Positions 21,891 to 33,829 of a stretch of DNA of 64,000 nt are shown piece after piece. A model generated the notes under the pieces. The model was not told the DNA's origin. It saw only the letters and a list, made by a program, of their open reading frames with translations, and made no database searches. A program made the translations under genes and the position numbers. Every line of letters begins with the position of its first letter. The stretch's first letter is position 1. The DNA is from Branchinecta lynchi (Eukaryota > Arthropoda > Branchiopoda > Anostraca > Branchinectidae), in assembly GCA_023053575.1 (NCBI GenBank), contig JAKZAP010000006.1, positions 16,067,280-16,131,279 on the forward strand, given 5' to 3'.

Positions 21891-22278
21891 ATGACAGGCC
21901 TATCTTCCGTTTTGTTGCGAATGGGGTATTAGGCTCCTCCAATTTGTTTTATTGCACTTGTTATTTTCTGCTAACTGAAATGAGGTTTAGACGGTCGATT
22001 GGCTGACAAGACATTCAGTACTGAAATTGAAACTGGTCTTGCAAGATCTTCAAGATCTCTCTGAATTTGTCCATGCGGTTTGTTTACATTAAAAGCATTT
22101 AAAGTAGGATGGTATCGAATTAGGTTACTTCAATACTAGTTTGGTTATTGGGGACGTGAATTCTCTTGCCTCTAACGCTGTTTGTATATAAGATGTGATA
22201 AACATTTTACTTTCACACTCCACGTCGATGAAAACGCACTTGTATGAAATCTCTCCAGGACGGATTTGTTGTCTTTCC
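21891..22278. other. No recognisable gene
   Basis: Unique-looking AT-rich DNA between the family H array and family A copy 3. No coding island or repeat recognised. Confidence 0.4.
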
Positions 22279-23713
22279 AAACAAGACCAAAGGTTTCGAT
22301 GGGATCCCAAAAATTCAATATCTGATCCAGACAACTGGGTCTTGTCTTAGCCAGATCCAGTCTTCGCCAGACTCCTTGAACATTTTTACAATTAAAATTC
22401 AGAAACAGATTAAGGCCAAATAGCTAATCACCTGAGAAAACCAAGTTCAGATTTGGATTCAGCATGTGTGTTTACCCCTATAAGTCATATCTGTTTTGAC
22501 GAAAACTTCCTGCCACTTCTGCCAATTTCCCGGTTCCGGCCGAACTCCAGAACTACTTGTCCGGCGAAAAAAGAAAGCTCAAAGACGAAATCAGGGTATC
22601 TTCTTTCCCCAGTAATGAACATCTAATCAACTTCAAATAGAAATTTAGCTTATAACAAATTTTCCGATTCCAGCCGGATTCCGGTCGAACTATATGTCCG
22701 GGTAAAATACGATTGTGACACAGGGACTCAGCATCTCTTCTTACCCCTAAATCGCTTATCTAATCAACTAGAAATAAAACTTTGACTTCCAACAGTTTTC
22801 CGGTTTTGGCCGGATTCCGGACGAACTACATGTCCGGGTAGAAACTTATTTTCACATAAGTGTTCAGCATGTCTTCTTGCCCTAAATCGAACATCCAATC
22901 AACTCCAAATTATACTTTTAATTTTGACAAACTTTCCGGTTTGGGCCGGATTCCGGTCGAAATACTTGTCCGTCGAGAAAATAGTTTTCACCATCGTCTT
23001 CAGCATGTCTCCCTACCTCTAAATCGAACATTTAATCAACTTCAAATAAAACTTTTACTTTCAACAAACTTTCCGGTTTGGGCCGGATTCCGGGCGAAAT
23101 ACTTGTCCATCGAGAAAATAGTTTTCAACATCGTCTTCAGCATGTCTTCCTACCCCTAAATCGAACATCTAATCAATTTCAAATAAAACTTTTACTTTCA
23201 ACAATCTTTCCGGTTTTGGCCGGATTCCGGACGAAATACTTGTCCGTCGAGAAAATAATTTTCACCATCGTCTTCAGCATGTCTTCCTACCCCTAAATCG
23301 AACATCTAATCAACTTCAAATAAAACTTTTACTTTCAACAAACTTTCCGGTTTTGGCCGGATTCCGGGCGAACTACTTGTCCGATGACAAAATAGTTTTC
23401 ACCATCGTGTTCAGCATGTCTTCTTACCCCATAATCGACTATCACATTAGCTGTTTCAAAATATTTTGTTTGTCCCTTAATTTCAATCCCCTCCCCCACC
23501 CCTAAATGTAGAGCTACAATGCCCATCTACGAACTTGACTGGTCCGACGACCCAACGAACCTTCTCACCAAGTTTCATCAAAATATCTCATTCCCTTCGA
23601 GAGTTATCGTGCTTACAGACGGACGGACAGACGGACGGACGGACGGACGGACAGACGGACAACTTTTGCGATGTCATAGGTATCCCTCCACTTACGTTTT
23701 GGGATCCCAAAAA
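22279..23713 (+). mobile_element. Family A copy 3, complete, 1.43 kb
   Basis: A full element. The left end is AACAAGACCAAAGGTTTCGA then TGGGATCCCAAAA, with an internal match ACTGGGTCTTGTC that can pair with the first bases to form a subterminal hairpin. A unique region follows, then about seven units of the 137-bp repeat (CCGGTTTTGGCCGGATTCCG, ACTTGTCCGTCGAGAAAATA, CAGCATGTCTTCCTACCCC, CATCTAATCAACTTCAAATA). The tail has TTTCATCAAAATATCTCATT, TTCGAGAGTTATCGTGC, a GACG/GACA tract (about 23,616-23,659) and the terminal palindrome TTTTGGGATCCCAAAA. It is nearly identical over its length to copy 7 at 54.6 kb. No coding. No obvious target duplication at the flanks. Confidence 0.85.
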
Positions 23714-24398
23714 GTTAAATCACTCTTCACGCCAGAATGAGGTCGAGTTGAAGGTGGATTTTAGTAAATCAACCCCTATGCATAGAAGTTTAGCATGAAA
23801 AAGAGTATCTGATCCGGAATCCACTGAATCTAACCGGAAACAATTGAATGAACCTAACTGCCTAACAAATATGATTAGGGGGATGACTGGGACAAACAAG
23901 ATAGTGAGCCTGGATATGGTGTTAGTTCCTGAGTCCAACAGATAGAAATAATACTGACCGAGGAAACTCACCAGTCAGACATATGAGTAAAATAAACCGC
24001 TGAGTTAAGGTATCCTGTCGATTTTCAGCTCTTTTGGACTGTTCGATCCAAATTCCGAGAAACCTGGAAACTAGATATAGAGCCAAAGCTGACAGGAGTG
24101 TAAGAAGACACGCTTCAAAAGCTCCCTGTTTGAGATACCACCGAAACCGTAGGTCTTGCTCTTCTACGGCTAGGCTAATTCTCATTTAGGCTACGCGCAT
24201 TTAGGTTAAAAAGATACGTTCAGTCCGGTTACCACAGAGGCAGATCTCATTTGAAAAATCGAAATGAGGCTATACTGGGCATGATCGTAAGGCGTGAGGT
24301 ACAGGGTTTCGAGCTTCCCTGTGGGTTTCCAAGTAAATACATGGAGTATAGAGTAAGAAGCTCGAAGAAAAGAAAGAAAAACTGAAAAATCAACTCAC
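23714..24398. other. Unique DNA; RPB7 intron or 3' region
   Basis: Lies downstream of the last RPB7 exon found. A minus-strand frame (24,185-23,922) has two hydrophobic stretches (LLTLLSALALYLVS and RFILLICL) and meets a GTGAGT donor-like site, but I recognise no protein. The final RPB7 codons were sought here and not found. Confidence 0.35.
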
Positions 24399-24432
24399 CT
24401 AGATAGTCATCCATGAGGGTTCCAATCGCGAA
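24399..24432 (-). CDS. POLR2G: RPB7 (POLR2G) exon, near C-terminus
   Basis: A 34-nt exon on the minus strand bounded by TTATTCCAG (acceptor) and GTGAGT (donor). It reads FAIGTLMDDYL plus the first base of a Gly codon. This matches the end of RNA polymerase II subunit RPB7 (FAIGSLMDDYLG in human, from memory), the C-terminal part of the S1/OB domain. RPB7 pairs with RPB4 as the stalk of Pol II and binds nascent RNA. The phase follows exactly from the exon at 33,830. Only about four codons (usually LVS and stop) should remain in a last exon; I could not locate it. Short exon, but exact phase and splice sites make the call strong. Confidence 0.85.
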
Positions 24433-24480
24433 CTGGAATAAGAATATACAGTTAAGCAGGGTTCAAATGTTCCCCTGACA

Positions 24481-25573
24481 AACAAGACCAAAGGTTTCGA
24501 TGGGATCCCACAAATCTAACATTTGATTTCAAACAATTGGGTCATGTCTTCGCCATTCAGTCTTCGTCAGATTCCTTGAATATTCTTACTGTTAAAATAA
24601 AGTTCAAAAATGGATTCAGCATGTCTCCTTACACCAATACCGAATCTCTAATCGATTTCAAAAACAACTTTGAGCTTCAACCAAATTCCCTGTTTCAGCC
24701 GAATTAGTGATGAGCCATTTGTCCAGCAAGAAAACTAAGCTCACATATGGATTCAGCGGACCTCCTTACCCCCTGAATGAATATCTTCTTAGCTTATAAA
24801 GCATGGGCCTACATGTTTTTACCGTAAATTCAAAACCCCTCCTCTGCCTCTAAAGATAGGACTAAAGGACCCATCTACGAACTTGACCTGTACTTTACCA
24901 ATGAATCCTCATTGAACAACATATTTCCTCGTTCCAACATTATTTTTAACCCCTTCGACCTTCGATTACACCAGATTTCTCCGACGTCCATAGAATAAAC
25001 ACAATCCACGCGCAGAGCTATACCGGTTTGAAAATAAAGGGGTAGGGACTGCTATAGCCGAGAATTGGTCGACAAATTTTGTGTTCGGTTTTCGCCAGAT
25101 TCCGGGTGAACTACTTGTCCGGCAAGAAGATAACTTTCATATTCGGATTCAGCGTGTCTCCTTACCTCTATATCAACTATCTCAATAGCTTTTAAAAAAT
25201 ATCTTTTTTTGCCCCTTAATTTGAAACCCCCTCCCCACCCCTAAATGTAGGGCTACAAGGCCCACCGACGAACTCGACCTTACCCTTTGACCCAAAGAAT
25301 CCTCACATCCACTTTCATCAAAATATCTCACTATCTTCGAGAGTTATTGTGCTCACATACAGACGGACAACTTTTATGATGACATATGTATCTCTCCACT
25401 TACGTTTTGGAACCCATCGACGAACTCGACCTTACCCTTTGACCCAAAGAATCCTCACACCCACTCTCTTCAAAATATCTCACTATCTTCGAGAGTTATT
25501 GTGCTCACATACAGATGGACAACTTTTGTGATGACATATGTATCTCTCCACTTACGTTTTGGGATCCCAAAAA
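24481..25573 (+). mobile_element. Family A copy 4, duplicated tail
   Basis: Starts AACAAGACCAAAGGTTTCGA and ends TTTTGGGATCCCAAAAA. Few 137-bp units remain recognisable (CCGGGTGAACTACTTGTCCGG). The tail segment CGACGAACTCGACCTTACCC through CATATGTATCTCTCC occurs twice in tandem (from about 25,266 and 25,422, period about 156 bp), including the spot where the terminal GGGATCCC would be (replaced by GGAACCC at the first end). The GACG tract is shortened to CAGACGGACA. Confidence 0.75.
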
Positions 25574-27190
25574 TGATTATTCGTTGAACAAGAATTAACA
25601 GTCAGCCGCTGAATTAAAGTACCAGACCCAACGGCATCACTGCCATATCTGCACTCTCGATTAGGTTATTTAACAGACAGATAAATAAGTAAATCTTCTC
25701 ATTCTGAAAAACTCCAACTCCAAGATTACAATTCGTTAAAAAGGTAACAAAAGAGGGGACAAAACTCTTCGAGCGTTTTCCCCCTTCAACTAGTTGCTAG
25801 TACTTCCGTTCCAACAACACGGAAAGTTACTACGCTGACCGTTCCAACCTTCTCCAAATAGTAACTAATAGTAACTACTTGCTTACCATGCTCGGGAGCG
25901 TAGTTATCGTGGTAGCGCGTAGTTACCTCTGTAACCTGATTGGCTGGATTACCCCGTGATATTTTGGCAAAAATAGAACAATGCATTCCAGCCTTGAAGC
26001 CAAAATTCGTGATGTCACGCATAGTAACTACGGTAAGTAGGGTGGAACACACTCTTCGTAACCTCTGACCGAATCGTATAGGGGTTGGAATGTTTATACC
26101 GCAGTAGCTGCCTTGGGATACTTCCTCGATTTTTGTTCTCCTAAATGTAACACTGTTCGACATTATTTGTCACTTTTCTCTTACTTTACCAGTCCGTTAA
26201 CGTCTGTACACCTAGCCAAATCACTTACCGACATTGATTGTTTTTGTCGGCATTTTGCTATTTTTGCCAGGCTAATAGTCTAGTGAAAACACCTTAATCA
26301 ATAGTTTAACAATTAATTTTTTGTAACCCATTTTATTTACTTTTATGCTACTCAAGTGCGTGTTCGAGGAGACATCAACAATTACGACAATAATGAATAT
26401 CATCTTGGTTCTGAGTTCGTAAATGAACTCACAAATCACCAACCGGATCCGCCCATGCGCAAACATTCAGACTGGACATAAAACTGTACCAGAGTATAAT
26501 TCTAGCGACGTGAATATTTTTTTAGACGGTAAAAGCTGCAGACTACGCTAAGATACAAACTGTAAGTAAACTGCAAACAACTGATCTTTTGCCCTTTTCC
26601 CCTCTTTCATTATAGCACGAGTGTCATTACCTTTCCCGCTTGAGTGGGTTCGGATTAAACTTGATCACGTTTAAACGAATCCCAAGTGTGCCTTTGACGA
26701 AAAAGGCGACAGACGGGAAGAATTTGCTTCTAACGCAAACAACGTAGTCTCGAATCTAAGCTCGATCGATCAGCTCAAGCTTCTGACGAGCTTCTCAAGA
26801 ATAATCCTTCTAAGAGGGCGCTGTCGGGAACGACAAAGCTGTATTAGACCCAGGGGCAGCTTGAAGAGGACAGTTACTCGGCACTCATGAAAGTTTGTCA
26901 TCAAACGAGTCCAAGGAATCAACAAGGGGGAAACCCGGGTAAAAACAAAATTAAGCTTGAGAAAAAATACTTTTACGAGTGTTTCCAACGACTGTGATTG
27001 GCTCGATCTCAAATTAATGATCTTATATCGGACTTCCGAAAGGTCAGATCGCCATTTTTTTGTGGGCGGTTAGGCACTTTGACCCTCCGATCCGAATCGC
27101 AGCCACCTCCGTTCAGAGTAGTAGTAGCTCATCCAACAATACCGATAGTTCTTAGTATGTAAACAAGAACTGGTTAAAAGATCTGGTGCA
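25574..27190. other. No confident gene; possible GC-richer island
   Basis: Presumed RPB7 intron. The minus strand has an intact 125-codon frame (26,163-25,786) over sequence with repeated GTAACTAC/GTAGTTAC palindromic motifs. I recognise no domain. A second frame of 80 codons lies at 27,012-26,770. No family assignment. Confidence 0.35.
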
Positions 27191-27290
27191 NNNNNNNNNN
27201 NNNNNNNNNNNNNNNNNNNNNNNNNNNNNNNNNNNNNNNNNNNNNNNNNNNNNNNNNNNNNNNNNNNNNNNNNNNNNNNNNNNNNNNNNN
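27191..27290. other. Assembly gap of 100 N
   Basis: Exactly 100 N. The ten bases before it (ATCTGGTGCA) are identical to the ten bases after it, which suggests that two contigs overlap here and that the gap size is a placeholder. Confidence 0.95.
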
Positions 27291-27785
27291 ATCTGGTGCA
27301 GTGGTTGACTAGGTCTCTGTATCATACTCTAGAAGTCTGACGAAGATCGGAAGTCTACAATACCCAATTGCCTGGATGATGACAATTAGTGTTTCCATCG
27401 GTACCTTTGGCCTATGTCTGTTTTTTGTCAATTGACTGAAATTTAGCCTATACATACGTAGGCTAAGTTGTGGGATCAGCGAATTACCAACAACTTACTA
27501 ATTACTGAGATCTTTCCGAAGCCTAATCCGGCACAGTTTTTGCATACTACCCTCCAGTGACGCATGATCCCCGTGCCTTACTCATATAGAATAACAACAT
27601 TAACCTCCCATATTTAAAAGGAGTGTTAAACCGGGACTCAATGAACTTAGCAGAAGATAGCGGAGAAATTATAGCAGTAGGATACGCTTGGGAATCGCAG
27701 ACGATGACTGAACTTATGATCGAAAACCAACCCTAGCTACGGCCGGCAAACTCGTTTAGCGGTTGCATCACCGCTTGAAATGTCC
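27291..27785. other. No recognisable gene
   Basis: Unique-looking DNA between the gap and family B copy III, within the presumed RPB7 intron. Confidence 0.4.
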
Positions 27786-30166
27786 TTTTTATGGCACTTG
27801 AGCTTACTCAAGTGCCATATAGCGATTGTAATTTCTGTCCGTCAGTCGGTCTGTCGGTCCCGGTTTTGCTAGTTCGGGCACTTCCAGATAAGCTAGGACG
27901 ATGAAACTTGGCAGGCATATCAGGAACTGGACCAGATTAAATTAGAAATTGTCGCTTCCCCGATCCGACCATCTGGAGGGGAGTGGAGGGAGGGGGAATC
28001 CGAAAAAAATAGGAAAAATGAGATATTTTTAGCTTACGAACGGGTGATCGGATCTTAATGAAACTTGATATGTGGAAGGACTTCGTGTCTCAGACCCTCC
28101 ATTTTAAATCCAGACAGGATCCCGGTGACATTGGGGGGAGTTGGAGGGGGAAACCGGAAATCTTGGAAAACACTTAGAGTGGAGGGATTCGGATGAAACT
28201 TGGTGGAAAGTACAAGCGAAAAGTCCTAGATACGTGACTGATATAACCGGAACGGATCCGCTTACTTTGGAGGAGTTGGGGGGGGGGGGGGGGGGGGGAG
28301 AAGTCCGAATTTGTAGTGATCCCGCGAGTTCCGTGCTTCCTGATGTGCTGGGATGATGGAAATTGACAGGCCATGTCTGGGACCCGACCAGATTAAATAG
28401 GAAATCATCAATTCCCCGATTCGACCATCTGGGGGGGGGAGTGGAGGGAGGGTGAAGCAAAAATTTGAGGTATTTTTAGCTTGCGAACGGGTGATCGGAT
28501 CTTGATGAAAGTTGATATTTAGGATGACCTCGTGTCTCAGACATCTCACTTTAAATCCGGGCCGGATCTGATGACACTGGGGGGAGTTGGAGGAGGGAAC
28601 CGGAAATTTTGAGAAACGCTTAGAGTGGAGGGATCGGGATGAAACTTGGTGGGAAAAACAAGCACAAGTCCTAGACACATCATTGACATAACCGGACCGG
28701 ATCAGGGCACTGTGGGGGAGTTGGGGTGGGGGTCCGGATTTCTAGCGATCCCGCGAGTTCGGCATACTTCCTGATGTACTAGGTCGATGAAACTTTGCAG
28801 GTATGTCAGGGATCCAAACAGATTGACTTGAGAACAGCCGTTTCCCCGACCCGACGATCGTGGGGGGAGTGGGTGGATGGGGAGTCCGGAATCTAGTGGC
28901 GTGCATAACTTTTGAACGGGTTGATCGGATTTGAATGAAACTTGTCTGGTGAGCTATCACCTCGGACGTTCAGTGTCACGTCCGGGTCGGGTCCGATACC
29001 TGTGGGGATGGGGGGGGGGGGGGGGGTGGAAAACTCCAGAAACTCTAAAAGCAGAGGGATTGGGACGAAACTTAATGGATGGAACAAGCATTAGGCCTAG
29101 ATGAAATTGACGGAGCAAGATGGTTTCGGGGCTCTGTGGGGGAGTTGGAGGGGGTTTCCTGGAATTCCGGTAGTCGTGAGTTAGAATAGTTCCAGATGTA
29201 AAACGACAACGAAACTTTGCAGGCATATTAGCGACCCGAATTATCTTGACTTAAGAACCTGACACAACCTACCCCAGGAAACTTCCGTTCCTAGATCCGA
29301 GCATTTTTTTGGGGAGCAAGAGAAGAGAAATACGGAAATTGACTTCTATAAATTGCAAACGAGTGGTCTGATTCGAGTGAAACTTCATGGGTGATACGAA
29401 TCGATGGCCTCGACAGGTAAAACATGCGTTCGAACCATATGCGACCACGATTAGGGGAATTGGGGGTGGGGGGGACTTTTGACATGCACAAAAACCAAAC
29501 GGATGGACCGAATGAGATGCAAATTCGACAGTGCCGAGTTTATGCGGCCTAGATTTGTTATTTGGCGTCCGGGCCGGATTCGGCCAAGGTAGGGGGGGGG
29601 GGGGTACTGGAAACTTGCAGATAGGCTATGCTCCAATGTCAGTAAAACTTGATGGACAGGGAACAGGGAATTAAGAGATTGGGGCCGAACCGGCTCCGAC
29701 AACGTTGGTGGGAGGGGGGGGGGGGGGGGGGGGGTACCGGAACTTTCCAAAAATGCTCAGATTCGAGTGAAACTTGATAGATGGTACAACAAAAGATGCT
29801 TTACGTGGTCGATTTTTTTTTATTCCGAACCAGTCTCGGCCACGGTAGGTGGAGATAGAGTGAGTACCGGAAATCGTGTAGCACGTCTAGGGATCAAACA
29901 AATGGATTTATTTGGATGAAAGTTTGAACAGTCATGTGCATTTGCTACAGACAATCGAGACGATGCCGGAAGTGCTCACAAATGAGTGAAATAAATATCC
30001 AGATCCAGATAACCGGTTTTACGCATCTGTAGCATGAGACGCGAAAACTCTTTCGGAGCATAACGAACACGGAAAATAGTGAAATATGGCAAATGCAAAG
30101 AATAGTGAGGTGTCGTTCTTGTACAGCCTACTCGTACAAGTGCCATATGAGCTCGTAGCTCTTGTT
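27786..30166 (-). mobile_element. Family B copy III, complete ends
   Basis: Read on the minus strand it starts AACAAGAGCTACGAGCTCAT (plus 30,147-30,166) then ATGGCACTTGTACGAGTAGG, and ends in the hairpin GGCACTTGAGTAAGCTCAAG followed by TGCCATAAAAA (plus 27,786-27,815). Between are about fifteen module repeats of the AAGTTTCATC... type with CCCCCTCCAACTCCCCCCA blocks. Plus-strand G-runs reach about 20 bases (28,278-28,298; 29,714-29,734). It is the inverted counterpart of copy IV at 34,724-37,700, matching unit for unit. No coding. Confidence 0.8.
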
Positions 30167-31243
30167 CAATTAGGCTACTTCTTCTGTGCTTGAGAACTGG
30201 TACACCTGCTCTAGTACATTTTTCGCGGGGGAATCTGAGCTTCTATCGCCACCGTTATCTTCAACACAAGATTTTTTGTTTGTTCGCTATCTCAATTTCG
30301 CTGAAAGGACCCATTTGAGGTCTTGCCTAGCCCAAAGAAGTGTTGATCCTTATCCAGAAAAATCTGAGAGTAAAGGGAGTGGGAAAAACTCGCTAGAACC
30401 TTTGAGACATTTCGTTATGACCTGGGAAAGAAAAGTAATCACCCATCTGTTCGGCACGCTTACGCTATTCTCGCACCACCTCGGAAGCCACGTTGCCAGA
30501 TATCTGACATAACGACAAAATACCCCCCCCCCAGGCTTCATACGCTAACCAAATAGCAAGAACTTATACAGCATGAAAACTGCTTTCTCTCGGCTGTTGA
30601 TTGGTGGAATCGGACTGATAACAGATTAGCCATTGACAACATGGATAATATGGCTTTTGCCAGTCGGTGACTGTTGAAGCAAACCAGATTCGGGGGTCAG
30701 CTGCGTGAAGACACTCGCGTTCTACAGTTAGAAAGCGGTAGAAAACTTTAACCTAATAAGAATAGGACAGTCCTCATGTTACATCTTCTCGTTTTCAACC
30801 GAGGAAACAGGCCGATCCATGTCTCGCCTCACGAAATGGAAAGCTGTATTTGGCTTATCGCCGATTCCAGAAGGACGAAAAACTTCACACTCTCAGCGAC
30901 TGCCTATAATCTTTCCAGAGAAAGTGAAAGTGCCTCAGCCAGGCCGTACCGAATTTCGTTCTTTCTGGATCGTTTCTTTCTTGAATGATGGAGTGAATCT
31001 TATATTGAGCTAAGAGTTGTTATCCAGCTTGTCTCGCGACCTTTAAGTTTTCAGCTCCGAATAGTCAATGCGATAGCACGGTTCTAGTAAGAAACATTTA
31101 AGGCTGGTGCGCTTGGCAACCCTTAAGCAAGTTCAGTACGAACTAAACCGATACCCTGGTAACACCAGCCTGCAAAATCAGACGTTCCCTAACGCAACTG
31201 TCAGCCGGTATCTAAAGAATGGAGTGGTTACGGAATGGGCGAT
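30167..31243. other. No recognisable gene
   Basis: A 108-codon plus-strand frame (30,186-30,512) and two overlapping frames at 30.78-31.01 kb show no known motif. Presumed RPB7 intron. Confidence 0.4.
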
Positions 31244-31529
31244 CCCGATGAAAAAATTGTAGCCTGCGTAGGTGTACAAAAAAGTTACATGTATCGATAT
31301 ATAATAATAAAGAATACTATCATTTACTGTGCTTCATACTGGGCCAATCTTAAGCAGTAGTATCCAGTAGCATCCTGTCTTGCTATATTAGCATCTAGCC
31401 TTGCTAATAGTCGCATACAATAGAATGCCGTAACACGGTAGCCTTGACATAGAAGCATGCAGTAGCATCAGTTCTGCTAATTTTTCGTTCAACTTCATAC
31501 TACGATTTTAAGACAAATTTAGCATCGGG
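31244..31529 (+). mobile_element. Family D MITE, copy 2
   Basis: Starts CCCGATGAAAAAATTGTAGC and ends GCATCGGGA, with the same interior as copy 1 (ACTATCATTTACTGTGCTTC, CAGTAGTATCCAGTAGCATC, GTAACACGGTAGCCTTGA). Colinear with 1,505-1,806. Confidence 0.65.
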
Positions 31530-31702
31530 AATGATATGAGCGATTTCGCACAACCATCCGTCCACTACATCTAATTGCTTATATCTATCAGTCACAAACT
31601 AGAGAACCCAATGATTCAGAGAAAAGTTGTTTCTTTAGGGTACTGGCAAATGGTGTACGAAAGTTTGTACCTCTTGCTAATTTTCGAAAGGAATTTGAGT
31701 GA

Positions 31703-32709
31703 TTTTTGGGATCCCAAAACGTAAGTGGACGGATACCTATGACATATCAAAAGCTGTCCGTCAGTCCGTCTGTTAGCACGGTAACTCTCGAAGGGGTTGA
31801 GATATTTTGATCAAACTTGGCACAAGGACTCTTTAGGTCAAAGTACAGGTCAAGTTCGAAGACGGGCTATGTAGCTCTATATTTGAGGGTGGGGGAGGGG
31901 TTTGGAATTAAGGGGAACATAAACTATTTGTTAAAAGCTAACGAAATAGTCGAATTAAGGGAAAAGAGACATGGTGAATCCGAATATGAAATGTATTTTC
32001 TCACCGGATAAATAGTTCACCCGGAACCCGGCGAAAACCGAAAAATTTGTGAAAAGTAAAAGTTTAATATGAAGTTGATTGGAGGTTCGATTTAGGGGCA
32101 AGGAAACGTGTCGAGTCCGAATATGAAAATTATTTTCTCGCCGGACAATTAGTTCGGCTGGAATCCGACCGAAACCGGTGAATTTGTTTTAAGTAAAAGT
32201 TTTATTTAAATTTGATAATATGATCGATTTGCGGGTAGGCAGATGTGCTGAATTCGCATATGGCAATGATTTTCTCACCGGATGTATAGATCACTCGGAA
32301 TCCGGCTGAAACCGGAAAATTTGTTAAAAGTAAAAGTTTAATCTGAAGTTGATTAGAGGTTGGATGTAGGGGTAAGGAGACATGCTGAATTCGTTTTTGA
32401 GCTTTATTTTTTCGCCGGACAAGTAGTTCCGAAATTCCGCCAAAACCAAAAAATTGGCAGAAGTAAGGCAGGGAGTTTCGATCTGCTTCGTCAAAATAGC
32501 TGTGTCTTGAAGTGGTGAACACACGTGCTGAATTCATATCTGAACTTGGTTTTCTCATATCGTTAGCTATTTGGCCTTAATATGTTTTTAAATTTTAATA
32601 GTAAAATTGTTCAAGGAGTCTGGCGAAGACTGGATCTGGCGAAGACAAGACCCAATTGTCTGGATCAAATTTGAACTTTTGGGATACCATCAAGACCTTC
32701 GGTCTTGTT
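31703..32709 (-). mobile_element. Family A copy 5, inverted orientation
   Basis: On the plus strand it opens with TTTTTGGGATCCCAAAACGT (the family right end) and closes with GGGATACCATCAAGACC and GGTCTTGTT (the family left end). The GACG tract is reduced to CCGTCAGTCCGTCTGTTAGC. Four to five 137-bp units lie between. It sits in the intron downstream of the 33.8-kb RPB7 exon. Confidence 0.8.
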
Positions 32710-33051
32710 TTCCTGGTCATGCTACACATTTTCTGGGACCTCCCCCCCAGCTCCCTCACCTTAGCTAGTTTTGTACGCATAAATAGTCTGAACCTAGGGC
32801 ACCCGCTCCTAACGAAGTTCGCACTACAAAGGTTTATTATGCTCTGAATTGCTCTGTATGGGCCATTTTCAGGTAAGTGCCAGATAGAAACGAGCTCGAT
32901 AGGCACAGTTGCATCCTCGAGTCGTAGCATTTTCCAGGAAATATCCGGTAGCACCCTCAAACTTCCTGGATCAGGGGCGTCACGTCTAAGGGGGTGGACG
33001 CCCCCCCCCCCCGAACGTTGTTTGATACGCGATTTTTCGTAAGAACAGTCG
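32710..33051. other. No gene; poly-C block
   Basis: Contains GGGGCGTCACG, a GGACG plus C-run at about 32,997-33,012 and one unit of the GTCGATTTTTCG minisatellite. The same combination occurs at 18.74-18.99 kb, so a dispersed repeat ends here. Confidence 0.45.
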
Positions 33052-33156
33052 ATTGTTCAAGGAGTCTGGAGAAGACTGGATCTGGCGAATACAAGACTCA
33101 ATTGTCTGGATCAAATTTGAACTTTTCGGATCCCATCGAAACGTTTGGTCTTGTTA
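33052..33156 (-). mobile_element. Family A left-end fragment
   Basis: About 105 bp matching only the left end of family A on the minus strand (TTGTTCAAGGAGTCTGG...GATCCCATCGAAACG and GGTCTTGTT). It abuts the GTCGATTTTTCG repeat with no family A body, so it is a truncated copy or recombination product. Confidence 0.65.
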
Positions 33157-33462
33157 CCATTTGTTTCTAACTTAAAAAACAAATTCGTTTAAATTGATCT
33201 CTCGTTCATTTTCCTTTCTATTTTCTTAAAAACAAATAAAAACAAGACTTTCCCTCTCTCTACTTTACACGCTTCCGACAGTTCTATCGTCGAACCGACA
33301 AAAATGGTAGCCGAAGTGAAGGAAAACTACACACAGAAGTTGCGTTCCAACAGTACTTATACTTACTCTTTGATCCGGAAAAAGAAATTCCATACTGACT
33401 AGCCTAATACAAGAATACAAACAAAAATAATAACAGTAACAGAAACAATAGCTGCGTGTTTG

Positions 33463-33731
33463 CTTTGCTGATACCATGGTATCTGTTACCACGGTCTAAA
33501 GTCGTTTTTGCAGTTATCGTGGTATCTGGCCAGTTATCGTGGTATCAGATATTCAGATACTACAGTCCGACCGTGGTAACTAGTCGTGGTATCTGAATAG
33601 TCATCTCACTTCCATCAAATTTTGTCAGATTGGTGAGAAAGAAGCTTACCACTTAGTGATGTGACTGGTTTTTCTTTTGGGACGACTCCGAAAAGTGCAA
33701 TTTCGGCAATAGTCGTTTTTGCAGAGCACCA
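33463..33731 (+). mobile_element. Family I element, truncated copy
   Basis: Starts with GCTGATACCATGGTATCTGT then TACCACGG, continues through several TTATCGTGGTATC repeats, a CTCACTTCCATCAAATTTTG segment and GTGATGTGACTGG, and stops at GCAGAGCACC. The complete version, at 34,582-37,958, carries the same start sequence inverted at its other end. This copy lies about 100 bp from the RPB7 exon. Confidence 0.65.
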
Positions 33732-33829
33732 AAAATGTAGGATTAATGTAACACAGTCGGTTGGGTTAGTGGCAGGCCCTTCGTAAACGACTTTTACACA
33801 TTAAAAGATGTCAAGAAAAATTAACTTAC

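Noticed and set aside
23519..23798. Frames encoding TDGRTDGRTDG repeats
   Set aside because: Direct translation of the GACGGACAGACG tract in family A tails; the frame and length vary between copies.
23922..24185. Minus-strand frame with two hydrophobic stretches as the last RPB7 exon or a membrane protein
   Set aside because: Joining it to the RPB7 exon does not give the expected LVS-type ending (the nearest acceptors give a stop after one residue), and no membrane protein family is recognisable.
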